Positions 13,689 through 28,600 of a stretch of 64,000 nucleotides of DNA are shown piece by piece. The notes beneath the pieces are model-generated. The model saw only the letters and a program-made list of their open reading frames with translations. It ran no database searches and was not told the DNA's origin. A program made the position numbers and the translations under genes. This DNA is from Xenopus tropicalis (Eukaryota > Chordata > Amphibia > Anura > Pipidae). How positions within the stretch are numbered: the first letter of the stretch is position 1; each line of letters starts with the position of its first letter. The stretch lies in the NCBI RefSeq assembly GCF_000004195.4, contig NC_030678.2:91822404-91886403 (forward strand), given 5' to 3'.

Positions 13689-16600
13689 CAGCAGTTAGGT
13701 ACCGTGCACACAGGACTTAAGGTTCATTTTGAGTTCTTTATTGGCAAAACGACTGATGTTTCGGTTGCAACAGCAGCCTTTGTCAAAGTTGCTGTTGCAG
13801 CAGAATTTTTGGGACCTGGTGTTTTTTGGATATAGGATGTTTCCATAATTTGAATCACCATGCCTTAATGGGGTTAATGTAATAAAAGAAACTGAGGGGT
13901 ATATTTATTTATTAACACTGGAGACAAACATCACTGGTAGCAACCAGTCAGATCTTTGCTTTTGTTTTCTAACTTGTAGGTGAATATTCAAATCTAGTTG
14001 CTGATTGGTTGCTATGGGTCCATCACTGGTGATGTTTGTTTCCACTGTTAATAAATACACCCCTAAGTTTGCCCAGGAGCTGTAACCCATAACAGTCAAC
14101 CAGCAGGAAGCATTTACTGGCCACCTGTTTAAAAGCAAACATTTTATTAGTTGCCTTGGGTTACTGCTCCTGGGCAACTTTGTGCCTTTTATTACGTATG
14201 GGGGAATTTGTTATGTAATGTTATGTGAACATTAAATAAACCCAGTAGAATTGTTTTGCCGTTAATATGTATGCAGCTTAACAGGGCGCTATTGCAGATG
14301 ACCTTCCTGAAATTCTGAACTTTTCTGATAAGGGATACCATACCCGTTTATACATACACAAACGTAAATGCATCTTTCATTTCCATGGAGTAACTGTATT
14401 CAATAAAGTCCATATCATGCAGGTGATTACGAGTTGGCCAAAATAAGTTTGCTAAATGAACAATATATTTAGTGTAACTGGAGTTATTTTTGTCAAACCA
14501 TATTCTCCCTTTCATATTGTCTGGAAGAAGCCCACAACAAACCAATGTGCTTTCTGCAGTAAATGTTGAATATGTAAAGCATCTGCTCTCTCCATGTATA
14601 ACAAGTGCTGTTGAATTCCAGGATTTTACAGGCTGCTATAAAATTGACTACATTTATAGCTTGATTGCTCCCTTCGGTCCCAATACACAAGAACATTTTA
14701 AAGGTAGTGCACTGAGTAAAGTTCTTGTGAAAAGACCTCTGTTATTCCAATTTTACAGCTTGGCCAGAGAAATTTTACAGGTACTTCTAAGATAAACATT
14801 CATACTCTGCTCTTCAGTTTATTTGGGGGCTTTATTCTTTTAGTACATCCTTTTGATGGTTTCTGGGGGAAAATTAGCAACAGTGTTGCAATTGACCCAG
14901 TATGCTTTTGTGCAGTTTTTCTTTCTTTAAGTTTTTGTGTATCTAAGATCAGATAAAAAAAAAAAAAAAAGATGTATATGCCATTATCCGTAAGGGGGCC
15001 GTGCACATCTCTGTATGAATAGATAACACGAGGGGTGGCCCAAACGATTAATATCAAGAAAATCACCTGTGGTTCTCACCCCCCCCCAAAAAAGGAGCAT
15101 GGGAAATAACATAGGGAGTAAAAAAAATAACCCTTTTTAACAATATAAACAGCATTGATGGTTATCAAGTAGAAACTTTGTGATAAGGAAAATGTTTTTG
15201 CATTTATGTAACACATCAGTCAGTTTTCAAATCAGCACTTCCCTGTCCTACTCTGTAATCAGCCAGTTGGCCAATGCTCACTTTCTGGATTTACCATTCT
15301 CTGGCTAATAATTTAATTTGAATGTTAAAAAATGTGGCCTGTTGACAAAGACCATGAATGGCCGTGCTTTACTGTTTTTCGTAGAAAGGTAACACATGTA
15401 TCGCAGTAAAATTTACCCACATACCATATCGATAACATGAGCGTTACACTACAGGTTTGTAGAGATATAGAAGGATCAGTGGAGCACTAACTGATAAGCA
15501 GTCTCTATATATTTTAAGGACAAATGAGGGCCTCATTTCAAGTTATGCCACTGCCTGTTTTATAGTTTATCCTATTCAGTTTGTTTGTAATTTGTGTATT
15601 CTGAAATGTTGCAGAGGCCTAAAAGCTAAAGTAAAACTACTGGGTTGCACGGTTGCTTAGAATTTGCACTCCCATGACAATATTTGTATATTGAAAAGAA
15701 TTAACAGGGCTACAACTGTCATCCGGGGCAATGGCACACAGTAATTTTTTTTCAACTGTGTTTAATATCCTCCAGCTAGTGCAACTAGTAAGGCTATTTT
15801 CTGAGGATGTTGATGTGAATCGCCAGTTGTAAAACATTTCACATAGTCACCAGAAAACGCAGTACAGAATAATTTCCACCTGACACCAATTGTAAGCTAT
15901 ATTCTGATATCTTTTTGCCAACATCAGAGAGGATTAAGCATGGGCGACAACATGTAATTTGTGCCATTGCCATATAAGGCAGTTCCAGTAGAATTTAACT
16001 GAGATCATGGGAAGATAGGAGATCAAGGGAAGATAGGAGGTGGTGGTGGTACATACAAGGTGCTATTAATTGGAAAGGTTTGCCAGAAAGGTTACCAGTA
16101 TATAATTTAAATGTGTAGACAAGCCAGTTGTGCTATCATAGAGGTTTCAAGGAGCAACTTTCCTTTCAACTGGCAACAATAGGAGTCACCAGTGGAAAGG
16201 CCTACTCATCATTTTTTGAAGTTGCACAAAGTTGGCTGCAGGAGGAACCTTTCCACTGGCGACTCCTATTGGAAAGGCATTTCAAAGCAGGAAGTTGCCT
16301 GTGGTAGCAGTGATCGATCACAGGCAACTAACTACCTCCGTGGGACATAAGCTAAAAATCGGTCAAAGTGTGGGCATCTAGGCTCCTATTAATCTTTATA
16401 TCCCTTTTTCTAAGCCATACTGTCCTTTGTCAAAACACTTTTAAAGGTCATTTACAAGTGCAACAGCAAGTGCAATGCACAAAAATGGGCATACATTTGT
16501 ATCCATTTTGGTATCATTCAGAAAAACATGCACTTAGGAGTACTTGCACTGAGCACCAGTTTGGCATATTGCACTGAAATAGTGCACTTTGGAAACTGCT

Positions 16601-19600
16601 GCAGCAATGACAACAATCCTTTTCGGTTTTTTTTTTGGTTTTTTTTATTTAGTGGCTGCAAACCTTGCATGTAGAGAGGCATGAAAGTGGAGAGAGAGTA
16701 TTTCTAGTGCAGAGTCATGAATTTAATTCATTCCATCAATCACTTTGTAAGTTGTAGTATGTTCAGTGAATTAGTGCTCTGTTTAATGCTGTAGTCTACT
16801 TTCATCATGGAGGATACAATGTAACTTTTCCCTTCTTGCAAATGAAAGCTGAGCCAGCTATATTTGTCTCTCTCCATGAATTTCTGTAGTCCATGAATGC
16901 CTCTGCAAACTTTCTGATTGAAATAATAATTATATCATTTGCTCTCTACTTTCCTGCTAGGCAGATATTGGATTGTATGTAAAGGACACCGTCAGGTCAG
17001 CTGTTTCCTCCTTCACTTACAAGAACTCCATTCATAATGTGTCCTTTTTATCCCTTTGAGTGAATAAGTAATTATTCAATATAGAAGGCAGGATATTTGG
17101 AACCGGCTCTATAATGTGGCAGCACATCGTAATGAAACCTGCCTTTCCTCGCAACTTGAGAGGGGAATGTAACAATTCCTGCAAGAAGGAAACTTTATCC
17201 GGTTTGACGGACTGTTTCTTTGGCACATCAGTGAACCTTTTATCCCTGTGACTGACAGCTCCAGAAGGGTCACATTCACCTCCTTTCTATCACTTATTGT
17301 AATATTTAATGGTGGACAAGGTTGAGTGGGACTGAGGGTAATCTGAACTTGCTTTTCCACAGTGCGGAGGCTAAAAGACAGCTTGATCCCCAGTATTGTG
17401 GTGTAACGCATGCTGTGGCTTAGCATTTATTTATAGAGGATTATTTTACTGCTTACAGTTAACAAAGAATTGTAATATGCTGTCTGTTTACTGAAGCTTT
17501 AGAAGAACCCATCTTATTTTATTGATTTGTCAGGTAGTTATGTGTTATGTACAAGTCTTGTTTGACCCTTACTTATAGATATAACACTGCATATATAGTG
17601 TTTGAGTGGGGAGTACTGGTCTTTTAAATGTTTACCATAGGGTAATCAATGTTTAATACATTGCCTTTATTGACTGCCTTACCTGAGGAAGACAATTATG
17701 CTATGTCAGCACTCTGTTATGTAGGTACAGGTGTGGATTATATTTTAAATGCTTTGGACCTGGGCTTTTCCAAATAAAGGGGTCTGTTCACAATACCTTA
17801 GGTCAGGGGTGCCCAGACTTTTTCCCCCCAGCGATCGACTTTTGACTACTCCCTGCGTGCGTGCGTGCGTGCGTGCGTGCGTACGTACGCATACCCAATA
17901 AACACGGCGCACTTCCACATTTCCCGGCTTCGGCGTGGTCCACCAGAACATATTCAGAAACCATATGTAGTACCACTGATAGATGTTCCGACTACACTTC
18001 TGTTTTACAAGGATGAAACTTGAAACCGACAAAGCATATTAAACATGTGAATGCACCTTGTTCCTAAAGCATGGCTCCAGATTTTGTATTCCACAAAATA
18101 TTGCAGAGTGCCCCCCACTGCCTAGCAACATGCCCCAAGGGGGCACAGATAGCAGAAATGTTATCTGGACCTGCTGGGCCTAGTATTCTCCAGGGATTCT
18201 TACAGTAAACAGTGGCCCTATTTCTTGATCTAGCTAATATAAAATGTATCCCTCAAGTCTTATTACACATGCTGGTAGAACATTGAGTGAATCCACACCT
18301 CTTTGTAATTGGTCATAATCATTTACTGGTAATTTCTGGCCAAGAATGATCAAATATTCTTACTGTGCTTTTTCAAACCAGAATTACATGTAGCTGGATT
18401 ATTAGTAAAAACAAAATTGAATTACATCCATTGTCCATAATTTGATGTTTTTTTCGTTTTTATTAGACATTTAATTGTTGAGTTATAATTAGTTTTAACT
18501 AGTTTTGTTGGAGTCTTTTTCTCCGCTACTGGATATGTGCAAATGTTATCATTTTAGGATCTATTTCATAGCTGGCTTGCAGTTTATCCACAACTATCTG
18601 AGTGTACCATCTCTCTGTCTTAGTCCACAGTAAAAGGTAGTAATATGAGTGCTAAGTGCAGATTTAAATCTCTGCCATTTGAAGCAATTCCTATGACAGT
18701 TACAATTATTTAGTTTGTGCTGAATTCAAAAGAAGCAAAAAGATTAAGTCCAGATATTTAGTAGCTTGAAATGTCACCAACTAGAGCTGTAACATTTATC
18801 CAAATTGTATATGCTGTTTTGTTAACTTTCTGATGGGATGGCATATTTGTATATTACTTCTTTGTCTATATTTAGATGCCATTAATAGTATTTTTACCAA
18901 TTGGGATGAAGTATTATAATAGTTGTCCATATGTCCCAGCTGGAACATACACAATAAGCATTAACTTAACGTTAACACTCTAAAATATAACCAGTATAGT
19001 TTAGCTTTGGACCACAGCCATATTTTTTTACATATCTGGATGAATATTTAAGTGTCTAACTGGTGTCCAGGTTATGGGACTTCTGTAATAAATAACTTCA
19101 CCCAAAAAATATTTTTGCATAACGAAAGAAATTTTAATTACAGATATGCAACCTGTTATTATGAATGCTCGGGACCTGGGGTTTTCCAGATAAGGGATCT
19201 TTCCATAATTTGGAGCTTATATTTTAAGTCTAGTAAAAAAACAAAACAAAAAACATTTAAACATTAAAATAAAGCAATAGGATTGTTTTGTCTATGGGAG
19301 ATGGCCTTCCCGTAATTCGGAACTTTCTTGACAACTGATTTCCAGATTAATGGCTCCCATACCTGTATAAGCAACTTTTTTTTACATGCATTCATTACAA
19401 CACCTAACCGCTTTAAAGTTATACGTAAATGTAATCACAGTCAGAAGTAGTGTTTATCCTTGTTCCCGGGGTCTGACATTATAACAGGTCTGGTCTCCTC
19501 AAGGTCTTTTAAGTAGCTGGCTACACCATTGTTTCAAGAGTCAGAGCATTTGAAACTTTAAAGGGGACCTGTCACCTTAAGAAATAATTCCAGATTGTTT

Positions 19601-22600
19601 TCTATTGTGTTTGTCAAGCAAAATAAACTTCATTTACACTATATAAATTATTTTAATCTTATTTTCTTCAGTCTTGGAATTCACAATTGCAACAAGCAGG
19701 CAGGCGCCATTTTGTGGACAGTGTTATAAAGGCAAACTTTGCATTCAATTAAAATGTTCTTTCTGTGCCAGTATGGGGGGAACTGATACCCATGTCCATG
19801 CACTGGTTACAAAATTAGATGGTGAGGAGAGAGGGGGAATGTGAGGAGAGCAGCAACATCTAAGAAGTTCTGAATTGAAAGTGAAAGTAACTCTCTGCCC
19901 CACCTCTATACCTAAGGCATAGAGGCGGGGCAGGCAATATATGATTGACATCTGGGATTTTTAAATGCTTTTATAATGGGTTTGGATCTGTTAATAAAAA
20001 AAAAAAATGAGCTTGGGTTTCCTTTTTAATTTGAAGTGGGCTTTTATTATACAATTTTTTATGCCTGGGTGACAGGTCCACTTTAAATGTGTGGCAACCC
20101 AAATAGCGGTTTAGGTTGTTTCTTCTATGCGCTGGGAACTTTTACATTCTTTGCTGTCCCCTAAGGGCTCTGGCACGCGGGTAGATTAGTCGCCCGCAAC
20201 AGAACTCCCTGTTCGCTGGCGACTAATCTCCCCGGATTGTCATCCCGGCGGCGAAAATGTAAATCGCCGGTGGGATGGCATATGCAGCGGCGTGATTTCA
20301 GTGAAATCGCGTAAGTTGCCTCGAGAGGAAACTTGCACGATTTCAGTGAAATTGCGCCGCCGCGTATGCCATCCCACCGGCGATTTACATTTTCGCCGGT
20401 GGGATGGCAAACTGGGGAGATTAGTCGCCCGAAACACAGGAGATTTGTCGTGATAAGGGATCTTTCCATAATTTGGATCTCCATAACTTAAATCTGCTAT
20501 AGATCATTTAAATATTTAATAAACCCAATAGGTTTGTTTTGCATCCAATAAGGATTCATTATATCTTAGTTGGGATCAAGTACAAGGTACTGTTTTATTA
20601 CAGAGAAAAAGGAAATCATTTTTAAAAATTAGAAATATTTGCTTATAATGGAGTCTATGGGAGATGGCCTTTCTGTAATTTGGAACATTCTGGATAATGG
20701 GGTTCCGGATAAGGGATCCCATGCCTGTATTCTGTTTGATAGTACTCATGAGTGCTCAGTGTATGTTTTTTTTTTTCTTCTTCTCTAGACACAACGCACT
20801 GCATTTTCTTGGCACTTGATGCGCATTCAAGAGCTAATCTAATAAAAGATTGCATATAAATGCAATATATGTGTTTTAAGTGTTCAGCATGCATTTATAA
20901 ATGCTTAAGAGCCCTAAAGCAGTGCAGAATCTGTTAGCGCTATATTAAATAAAGGTTAATAAAAACAATGAGCTTGAATGAATATGTCTATATTGTCCTA
21001 CAAAGGTTAGCTATTCCCTGTGTAATGTCAAACTGGTTAGAGAAGAATCACATATCCTTTTTGTTGAAACAAACACTAGTCATTTTTCATTAACTTTTGC
21101 CTTAATGTACCTATAAAAGCTAAGAAAGTAACCTCAGATTTATGTCCTATGCTCAGGGCTTTGCTTCCACACTATAACACTATTCTTTTGTTAGAGTTTT
21201 TACGTCTGATAAAAGGAAGATTTGTTGTAGGGCACTTTAACCCAGTGCTTTACTTTAAACAATAAATACAGTATATCTTGTTTTAATTAGTCTAGGGATT
21301 TTATCGGTGAATGAAAAGTCCTTTGAGGCAAGGCTGAGAGATACTTAAAGGAGACATATTTGATAAATGGAAAAACTCTAATTTTGTAGGCAGTTATGAA
21401 TAATATATGGTGCTGGTTTCACTTTCGGCTAAAATTGAATACTGTCTGGCCCCTTTATTGTCGCTCCCTATAGATCCTCTCAGGTCTCTGTCAGTGTTTA
21501 AAATGAAGGATGGGTGTGTCCTAACGGTCTCTGCCAGAAGCACAGCAGGAGGGGGATAGCCAATCACAACTCTGCAGTCATACAAGCAAAGACAGGCTTC
21601 AATTCTCTCAGGTCAGCCTAGCTGCTGATTGGTTCCTGTCCTACAGTGCAGTGTACGGAGTGCTGCCAGCTCCCCTGCACATCCAGCAGGAAGTGGAACT
21701 AGTGGGGTTTTGGTGGAATTTCTTAATAAATCAGTCTGAAACACAGCTTTTTACGCACATCCTTCTATATGTATAAATAATTCACTGGTCTTAATTTTTA
21801 TATGATATTATTTTTAATGTGCCCACTGATACAGAAATAGAGATTCATATTTGGATATAAAGGTTTTTGTGCTAAAATGTGTGTTCATTTATTATCTTTA
21901 TTGAAATACTTAGTGATCTATTTTAAACAGATACATTTATTTAAATAGAGATTTAACCAAATTTTTAATTCTCTGCCAAAGTTTGACCTAAACAGTTAAC
22001 CAAATGCAAACCTTTCTTTATATATTCATATGTGAGCATAGCATGTGTAGCATAGATCACACATTCTGATGGGGGGGAGTGAATTTTTCTGAGTTTTGAG
22101 TTCTTATGTGAAGGGGGAGCAGGAGAACTTGGGCCATATTTAAATATATAATTTATTATCTTATGTTATTTATGTTAGTTACATAGTGCATCTCTGCTTC
22201 ACAATTTTGTATCTACTCTAGCTCCGTAAAGAGTATTGTATGCAGGATATGCTACTCTCTCCCTCTTTTTATTGATCAGTTTGACATAATTAAATATTCA
22301 AAATGTGATTTATCGATATGTTTCTGTATACCTCTCTTTATTGCAATGTATTTTTTGCAGTCTGTTGGACCTTGCAGTCTTTGTTTATGTGATGGTCAGA
22401 CCAAAGAAGAGGATAAAGCTATTGAAAAGGGCAAGAAGGAAAATGGAGAGAAGCCAAAGGTGCCCAAAATATTTTTCGGTACACGTACCCATAAGCAGAT
22501 AGCCCAGATAACAAGGGAACTACGGAGGACAGCTTACTCAAGTGTTCGCATGACCATACTGTCAAGTAGAGAACACACGTGTGTTCACCCGGATATTCAC

Positions 22601-25600
22601 TCCAACAGGAATGAAAAGTGCAAGGAACTTCTAGAAGCAAAGGATGTAAGTTAATTGTCATTGATGTTGTTTGTTAATGCCTTAAATGTCATGTTTGTTA
22701 TCTGAACTGCAAAATTCTCATATTTTTCTCTGTAGGTGACAACATAATGCTGCCCATGTAGTATGCAGGTTAACATGTTTGCAAACTGAATTATATTAAA
22801 ACCATGTCATACAAAGAAATCTGTGGAGCCCTTAGGTAGGCCGGAAGCGATAAACATTCCCTAGACATGCTATGTATCTCCTGGGCATTCACATGCTCAT
22901 CTACCATAAAATGCAGATTTGAAGTAGAAATTTCCCATAATTATTTTAGTGCCATAAAAATATTTAAAGCAAGTATCTGATTGGGTGTTTTACAGCTTTA
23001 GTAACACAGGGAGGGGGGATACACAAGAGTGGAGGAACCATTTTTTTTTTTTTTAGACATGCACTGAATCCGTGATTTGGCCTTTTTCAGTAGGATTTGG
23101 CCGAATTGTGTTTGGAGTATGTATACATATAAAAATACTTTATATGGCAATAATAGAAAGAATAAATATGGTCTCTGTGTTAACAACATTATTTTAGCCT
23201 TTGTTCCACTGTCTTCTCTGAGCCTTAAATTATGTGCAGCACCTATCCTAAATGTCTTTGTAAATAGTAGGGATGCGGGACAAATCCAGCCTTTTTTTTT
23301 TCTTTTTTGAAGGATTCGACCAAATCCACAGTCCCAGATGAACCGAATCCCAATTAGCATAAATTAGCATGTGCTAATTTGCACTTGGAAGGGTTAAATG
23401 GTAGGGGGGGAAATATTTTGCTGCACGTGACAATTTTTAACCCTTTCCGATCCTGTTTCGGTTTGGGATTAGGCAGAATTTGTCAGGGCGGGTTCGGCCG
23501 AACACAAAAAAGTGGGTTCGGTGCATCCCTAGTAAATAGCTTTCATGCACATTTTGCACTTGAGCTCTGGTTCGTAAATGGGCCTTTATATTTTTTAAAC
23601 AATGATCTCATAGTCCAATATATAGGTATGGCACCTGTTATCCGTTATCTGGTAAACCTCATATCCCAAGTATTTTGAATCTTTCCATAATTTGGATCTG
23701 CGTATTTTAAGTCTACTAAAAAATCATGTAAATATTAATTAAACCCAAAAAGATTGTTTTGCCTTCAATAAGGATTAATTATATTTTACTTGCAATCAAA
23801 TGAACTGGAGGGTACTATTTTATTATTGCAGAGAAAAAGGAAATTATTGAATAAAATAATTGAATTATTTTATTAAAATGTGTTCATATATAAGTCATGC
23901 AGTTAAGGTTTGTAAAAGTGTATTTGTTCCAAGGATACAGAAAATGAATTTTCTTGCTTTTTGGTTTTTGTACTTGCTTTATAGAGAAGTTGTTTTGAGT
24001 GTTACCTCTGTACACCGAGTCAAAGGGGAACGGCAGCTTTAACAGGTTTTTATTTCATCCCCTTCAGTACAAGTTAGATCCAGTTACATCTGTAGCAAGA
24101 GTGTCAGATAGCCTCTTTGGTGGATGCTCATGTGTCAATGCTAATACATTTTACATTTGTAATCTCACCTCTGAAGAATCTTATGCCAACCATCAAGTAA
24201 TATTTTCCACCTGCCCATGTTCTCCATTCCAGCTGGCATCGGTTTTCAGCTGAACCATCGTATGGTCATATGGCATAAGGAATGTACTATGGAGTGTTTT
24301 TTTTTCGCAATACACTGCTATCTGTGTGAGTAAAGGAACACATTTGTGAAATGCACTGCTGCCTGCAAGCTCAACAACAATTGCTAATAAGGCAAATATA
24401 AATGTATGAGCTTAAGGGAAGTGTGAAACTGATGTTAAGGGGTGATTTAATAATGTAAATTAAAATTTTTCTGCAAGGTTTTTTTTTTTTGTTTGTTTTG
24501 GTTCAGTTTTTTCTTTTCCAATTTGTTTTTAGATTTTTTTTTTTTTTTTTTGAGAGCCTTTAGACCCATTAAAAAGTACGAGTAGTAGTTTTTTCCCATG
24601 GTTTAATTTCATCGTTTTTTTTATATTAAATTTTTTGAATTTGGTAACATTTCAACTTTATTTAAATTGAAAAAAAACCTCTGAAATTCACAAATTCGAA
24701 AATTAACAAATAAGTCTTCCGCTGAACATTGAAATATTGAAAATTTCACTACAAAGTAGATTTTGGAGCAGAAATGAGAATTAAAATGATGTTTTGACTT
24801 GAAAAATTGCCAGCCATTTATTCTGGAGCAAAATTGCATGCCTCAGGGATTACATATGTACACAGTTCAAAGTGACATTAAGATAATCTGGGCCATCAAA
24901 TGGGATTTGTGTATTTTCTGTTACATACAGTATATAAACTTTGTCAGTTTCTGCTACTTCATTAGATGTAGATCAGACCTGCCTGACCCAATATGTGGCT
25001 GAACAGATATTGATCAACTAAATTTGATTTTGCCATCGGATCAAGGACCACATCTGCGTAGTCATCATGATTCAAGTGTCCCAAGTGCCAAATGATTGAA
25101 TCAAACCAATATTGCCCTAAGGTGACCGACCCACTCATTTGGTGACTTCACAAAACCAGTGGATCTTCACATGTATGGCCAGCTTAACTCCGATCCCTGT
25201 ACAAGAGATATACACAAGAAAATCCCTCTAACTTTGTATCTTAATTCGGTGCTGTTAACCTAATAGTAGAGTGACTATTAAAAGAGAGAATATTATTCTA
25301 CGAATTAAGCTGTGATTCAGCCTCGAGGTATGAGGGCCCACTACTCTGCTCTTGGTTACGGATACCAGGACTGCAAGATATTTTTTGTGAATAGAAAAAA
25401 AAGTTTAGCTGCGTTATGCAAATGCTTAACTTTCTCAATCTTAACATCTTGGAATTGGATGTATGTTTAATGAGAGGTAATTAAGTTGTTGAATTAGGTG
25501 TCTGCCTTTAACAAGAAGACTATGGTAATCAAGCGAGTTGATAAACTGATAGCAGAGAAAAGCCGCATGATAAAGCGTGATAGCTGAGCTGACATCTGTT

Positions 25601-28600
25601 CAGCAAGCTTGTGTTACGGAAGCATGAGTGATGAGTTTTCTTGATTTGGCATGGATACGAATCTGAATATCATTTTCCCTAGCTGAGTTAAATAACAGAA
25701 GATATTTTGTATGAAAAATACAATACCTGGTCATTCAGTTCCTTGTGATTAATTTTGACTTTAAAGGGGTAGTTTGCCTTCACATATCATATTGGCCTAG
25801 AACATAATATTTGTAATTGGATAGAGAACTGGCTGAAGGATAGAGTACAAAGAGTGGTGGTAAATGGAACATTTTCTAATTGGACCAGTGTGGTTAGTGG
25901 AGTACCGCAGGGGTCAGTCCTTGGTCCTTTGCTTTTTAACTTTATTAATGACCTGGAGGAGGGCATAGAGAGTACTGTTTCTATTTTTGCTGATGACACA
26001 AAATTGTGCAAAACTATAAGTTCCATGCAGGATGCTGCCACTTTTAGAGCGATTTGACAAAATTAGAAAACTGGGCAGCAAACTGGAAAATGAGGTTCAA
26101 TGTTGATAAGTGCAAAGTTATGCACTTTGGTAGAAATAATATAAACGCGAACTATCTACTGAATGGTAGTGTGTTGGGGGTATCCTTAATGGAGAAGGAT
26201 CTAGGGGTTTTTGTTGATAACACGTTGTCTAATTCCAGGCAGTGTCATTCTGTGGCTACTAAAGCAAATAAAGTGCTGTCTTGTATAAAAAAGGGCATTG
26301 ACTCAAGGGATGAGAACATAATTTTGCCCCTTTATAGGTCCCTGGTAAGGCCTCACCTTGAGTATGCAGTGCAGTTTTGGGCTCCAGTCCTTAAGAAGGA
26401 TATTAATGAGCTGGAGAGAGTGCAGAGATGTGCAACTAAACTGGTTAAGGGGATGGAAGATTTAAACTATGAGGTTAGACTGTCGAGGTTGAGGTTTTTT
26501 TCTCTGGAAAAGAGGCGCTTGTGAGGGGACATGATTACTCTGTACAAGTACATTAGAGGGGATTATAGGCAGTTGGGGGATGTTCTTTTTTCCCATAAAA
26601 ACAATCAACGCACCAGAGGTCACCCCTTTAGATTAGAGGAACGGAGTTTCCATTTGAAGCAGCGTAGGTGGTTTTTCACGATGAGGGCAGTGGGGTTGGG
26701 GAATGCCCTTCCTAGTGATGTGGTAATGGCAGATTCTGTTAATGACTTTAAGAGGGGCCTGGATGAGTTCTTGAACAATCAGAATATCCAAGGCTATTGT
26801 GATACTAATATCTACAGTTACTACTAGTGGTTGTATATATAGTTTATGTATGTGAGTGTATAGATTGGTAGGTGTGGGTTAGGTGTGCTGGGTTTACTTG
26901 GATGGGTTGAACTTGATGGACACTGGTCTTTTTTCAACCCTATGTAACTATGTAACTATGTAATTTTAAGTAGAACACCACAAATACTAGTTGAAGTTGA
27001 AAACTTACTTTATTCAACTTTTTTTTCTGTTTTGTGAGGTTTGTTTTTTTTTTTTTTTTAACAAAACTGTTTCTCTTAGCTGTTTGATGCAAAATGTCTG
27101 ATATTTCTTTTCCTCTTGGGCCACATAGCATTCTTCCTGACATCTAGCTTTATCAGTCAATGCACAATTTTATTAAAAGTAATTGCAAGTAATACAATTC
27201 TAATACAGAGCAATATGTGCACATAAATAGGGTTAATAAATTCCCTTCAGGTTGCCTGTGCATTCCAAACACCACTTCTCTCTGCTCTCTGCTATCCTGC
27301 TTTTTTTTTTTTGTTTTTTATGGACTATAAGAATTTTTCCTTTAACCATTCTTTGTTCCCTTCTTTCTTTAAAACCACAAGTTGGGAGCTGATAATAAAA
27401 TCAAGATACTTCATTAAACACCATTTTTTTGCTTCATAAGTCCTGTGAGTGCGGTTTGTTTGTGCTTACTATATATATATATATATATATCAACTAAAAA
27501 AGTCCTGCACTTTATAGTCACTTTATTGTTAAAAATTTTGTTTTTGTTAAAAAAAAAGGCAATGTTTCAGAGCTTTGCGCTGCTTTCTCAAGCCTCAAAG
27601 CAAGAACAAAATTGACTACAACTTTTTTGCAATATAAATAATCTATTCTAACGCAATTTACTAAACTGTCTGAAGTAGGCTGAGTACACTGTTCTAAATG
27701 CTACATATTCCAAGGTCAAGATGCATCTCCGATTTTCATTCATATCGATAAAGGTAACACCAATTTGAAAACCGTTTTCAATGTGCGCAAAAGATGCAGG
27801 TGTAACACGATCACAGGGTATATTTGTCTACAATTGGCAGGTGACATTAAAAAGTAGCATTTAGTATCAGTACAATATAACGCACATACAATTGACAGGA
27901 ATTTCAGTTGTCTGGTAGTAGTACTTGGGGATTGACATCTAGACATGGTGACCAGATTTTATCAAATTTTCTGGGTGTCCCCTAAGCATTGTATGTTAGT
28001 TTGATAAGGGGTGGTTTGTAATTTATACCACCATGCTGCATCTCACACATTTGGCTCCTTCTAATGTTCCCATGGCTTTAAGCCTCAGGAGCATAATATA
28101 GATTTGATGGACCATCCTAAATTGGTCAATTCTATGTCTAAACAATATTAGGAATGAATATAAATTATCTGTTACCTCTTCCCATTGTTCTTCATCTAGG
28201 CAGGGAATAGTTGATATCCATTTCTGTTTTGCTTTGTCAAATTGAGAAGACTGAGAGGATTGGAATATATAATATAATTGGGAACGTAGCTTAACAGGGT
28301 GTTGAGTCTGGCCTGGCTTCCCATGCCCTGTTGGTGTAAGTTGGAATGCCTGAAATTGCGCATGAAACGCATGCCCCAGTTGGAAATACCAGGGCAACTG
28401 TATATCCTTGCACTGGAATTTGGCCTTTAATTGCTCTAGGGACTCTATACAGTGGTGTGAAAAACTATTTGCCCCCTTCCTGATTTCTTATTCTTTTGCA
28501 TGTTTGTCACACTTAAATGTTTCTGCTCATCAAAAACCGTTAACTATTAGTCAAAGATAACATAATTGAACACAAAATGCAGTTTTTAAATGAAGGTTTA

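Larger units (their letters stand above)
13806..14350. mobile_element. Family A MITE interrupted by two nested MITEs
   Basis: Family A sequence is seen at 13806-13879 (GGGACCTGGTG, TCCATAATTTGAATC) and resumes at about 14215 (AATAAACCCAGTAGAATTG) through GGGATACCATACCCG near 14345. The gap is filled by an AATAAAAG...CTTTTATT element at 13880-14194, itself interrupted at 13896-14063. Confidence 0.65.
6090..22360 (+). other. BRIP1 intron 6 (16.3 kb)
   Basis: Apart from the repeats listed separately, this stretch shows only AT-rich sequence with no exon-like conserved protein signal. 8300-8640, 9010-10190, 11830-13230, 14350-16170, 16280-17800, 17950-19135 and 20730-22360 hold nothing I recognise beyond short A/T runs and a 24-bp tandem duplication near 11833-11880. 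Frames of 60-105 codons scattered here, for example 14490-14795, match no family I know. Confidence 0.8.

Noticed and set aside
14490..14795. 101-codon frame in intron 6
   Set aside because: No family resemblance, and mirrored by frames on the other strand; chance open stretch next to a MITE.
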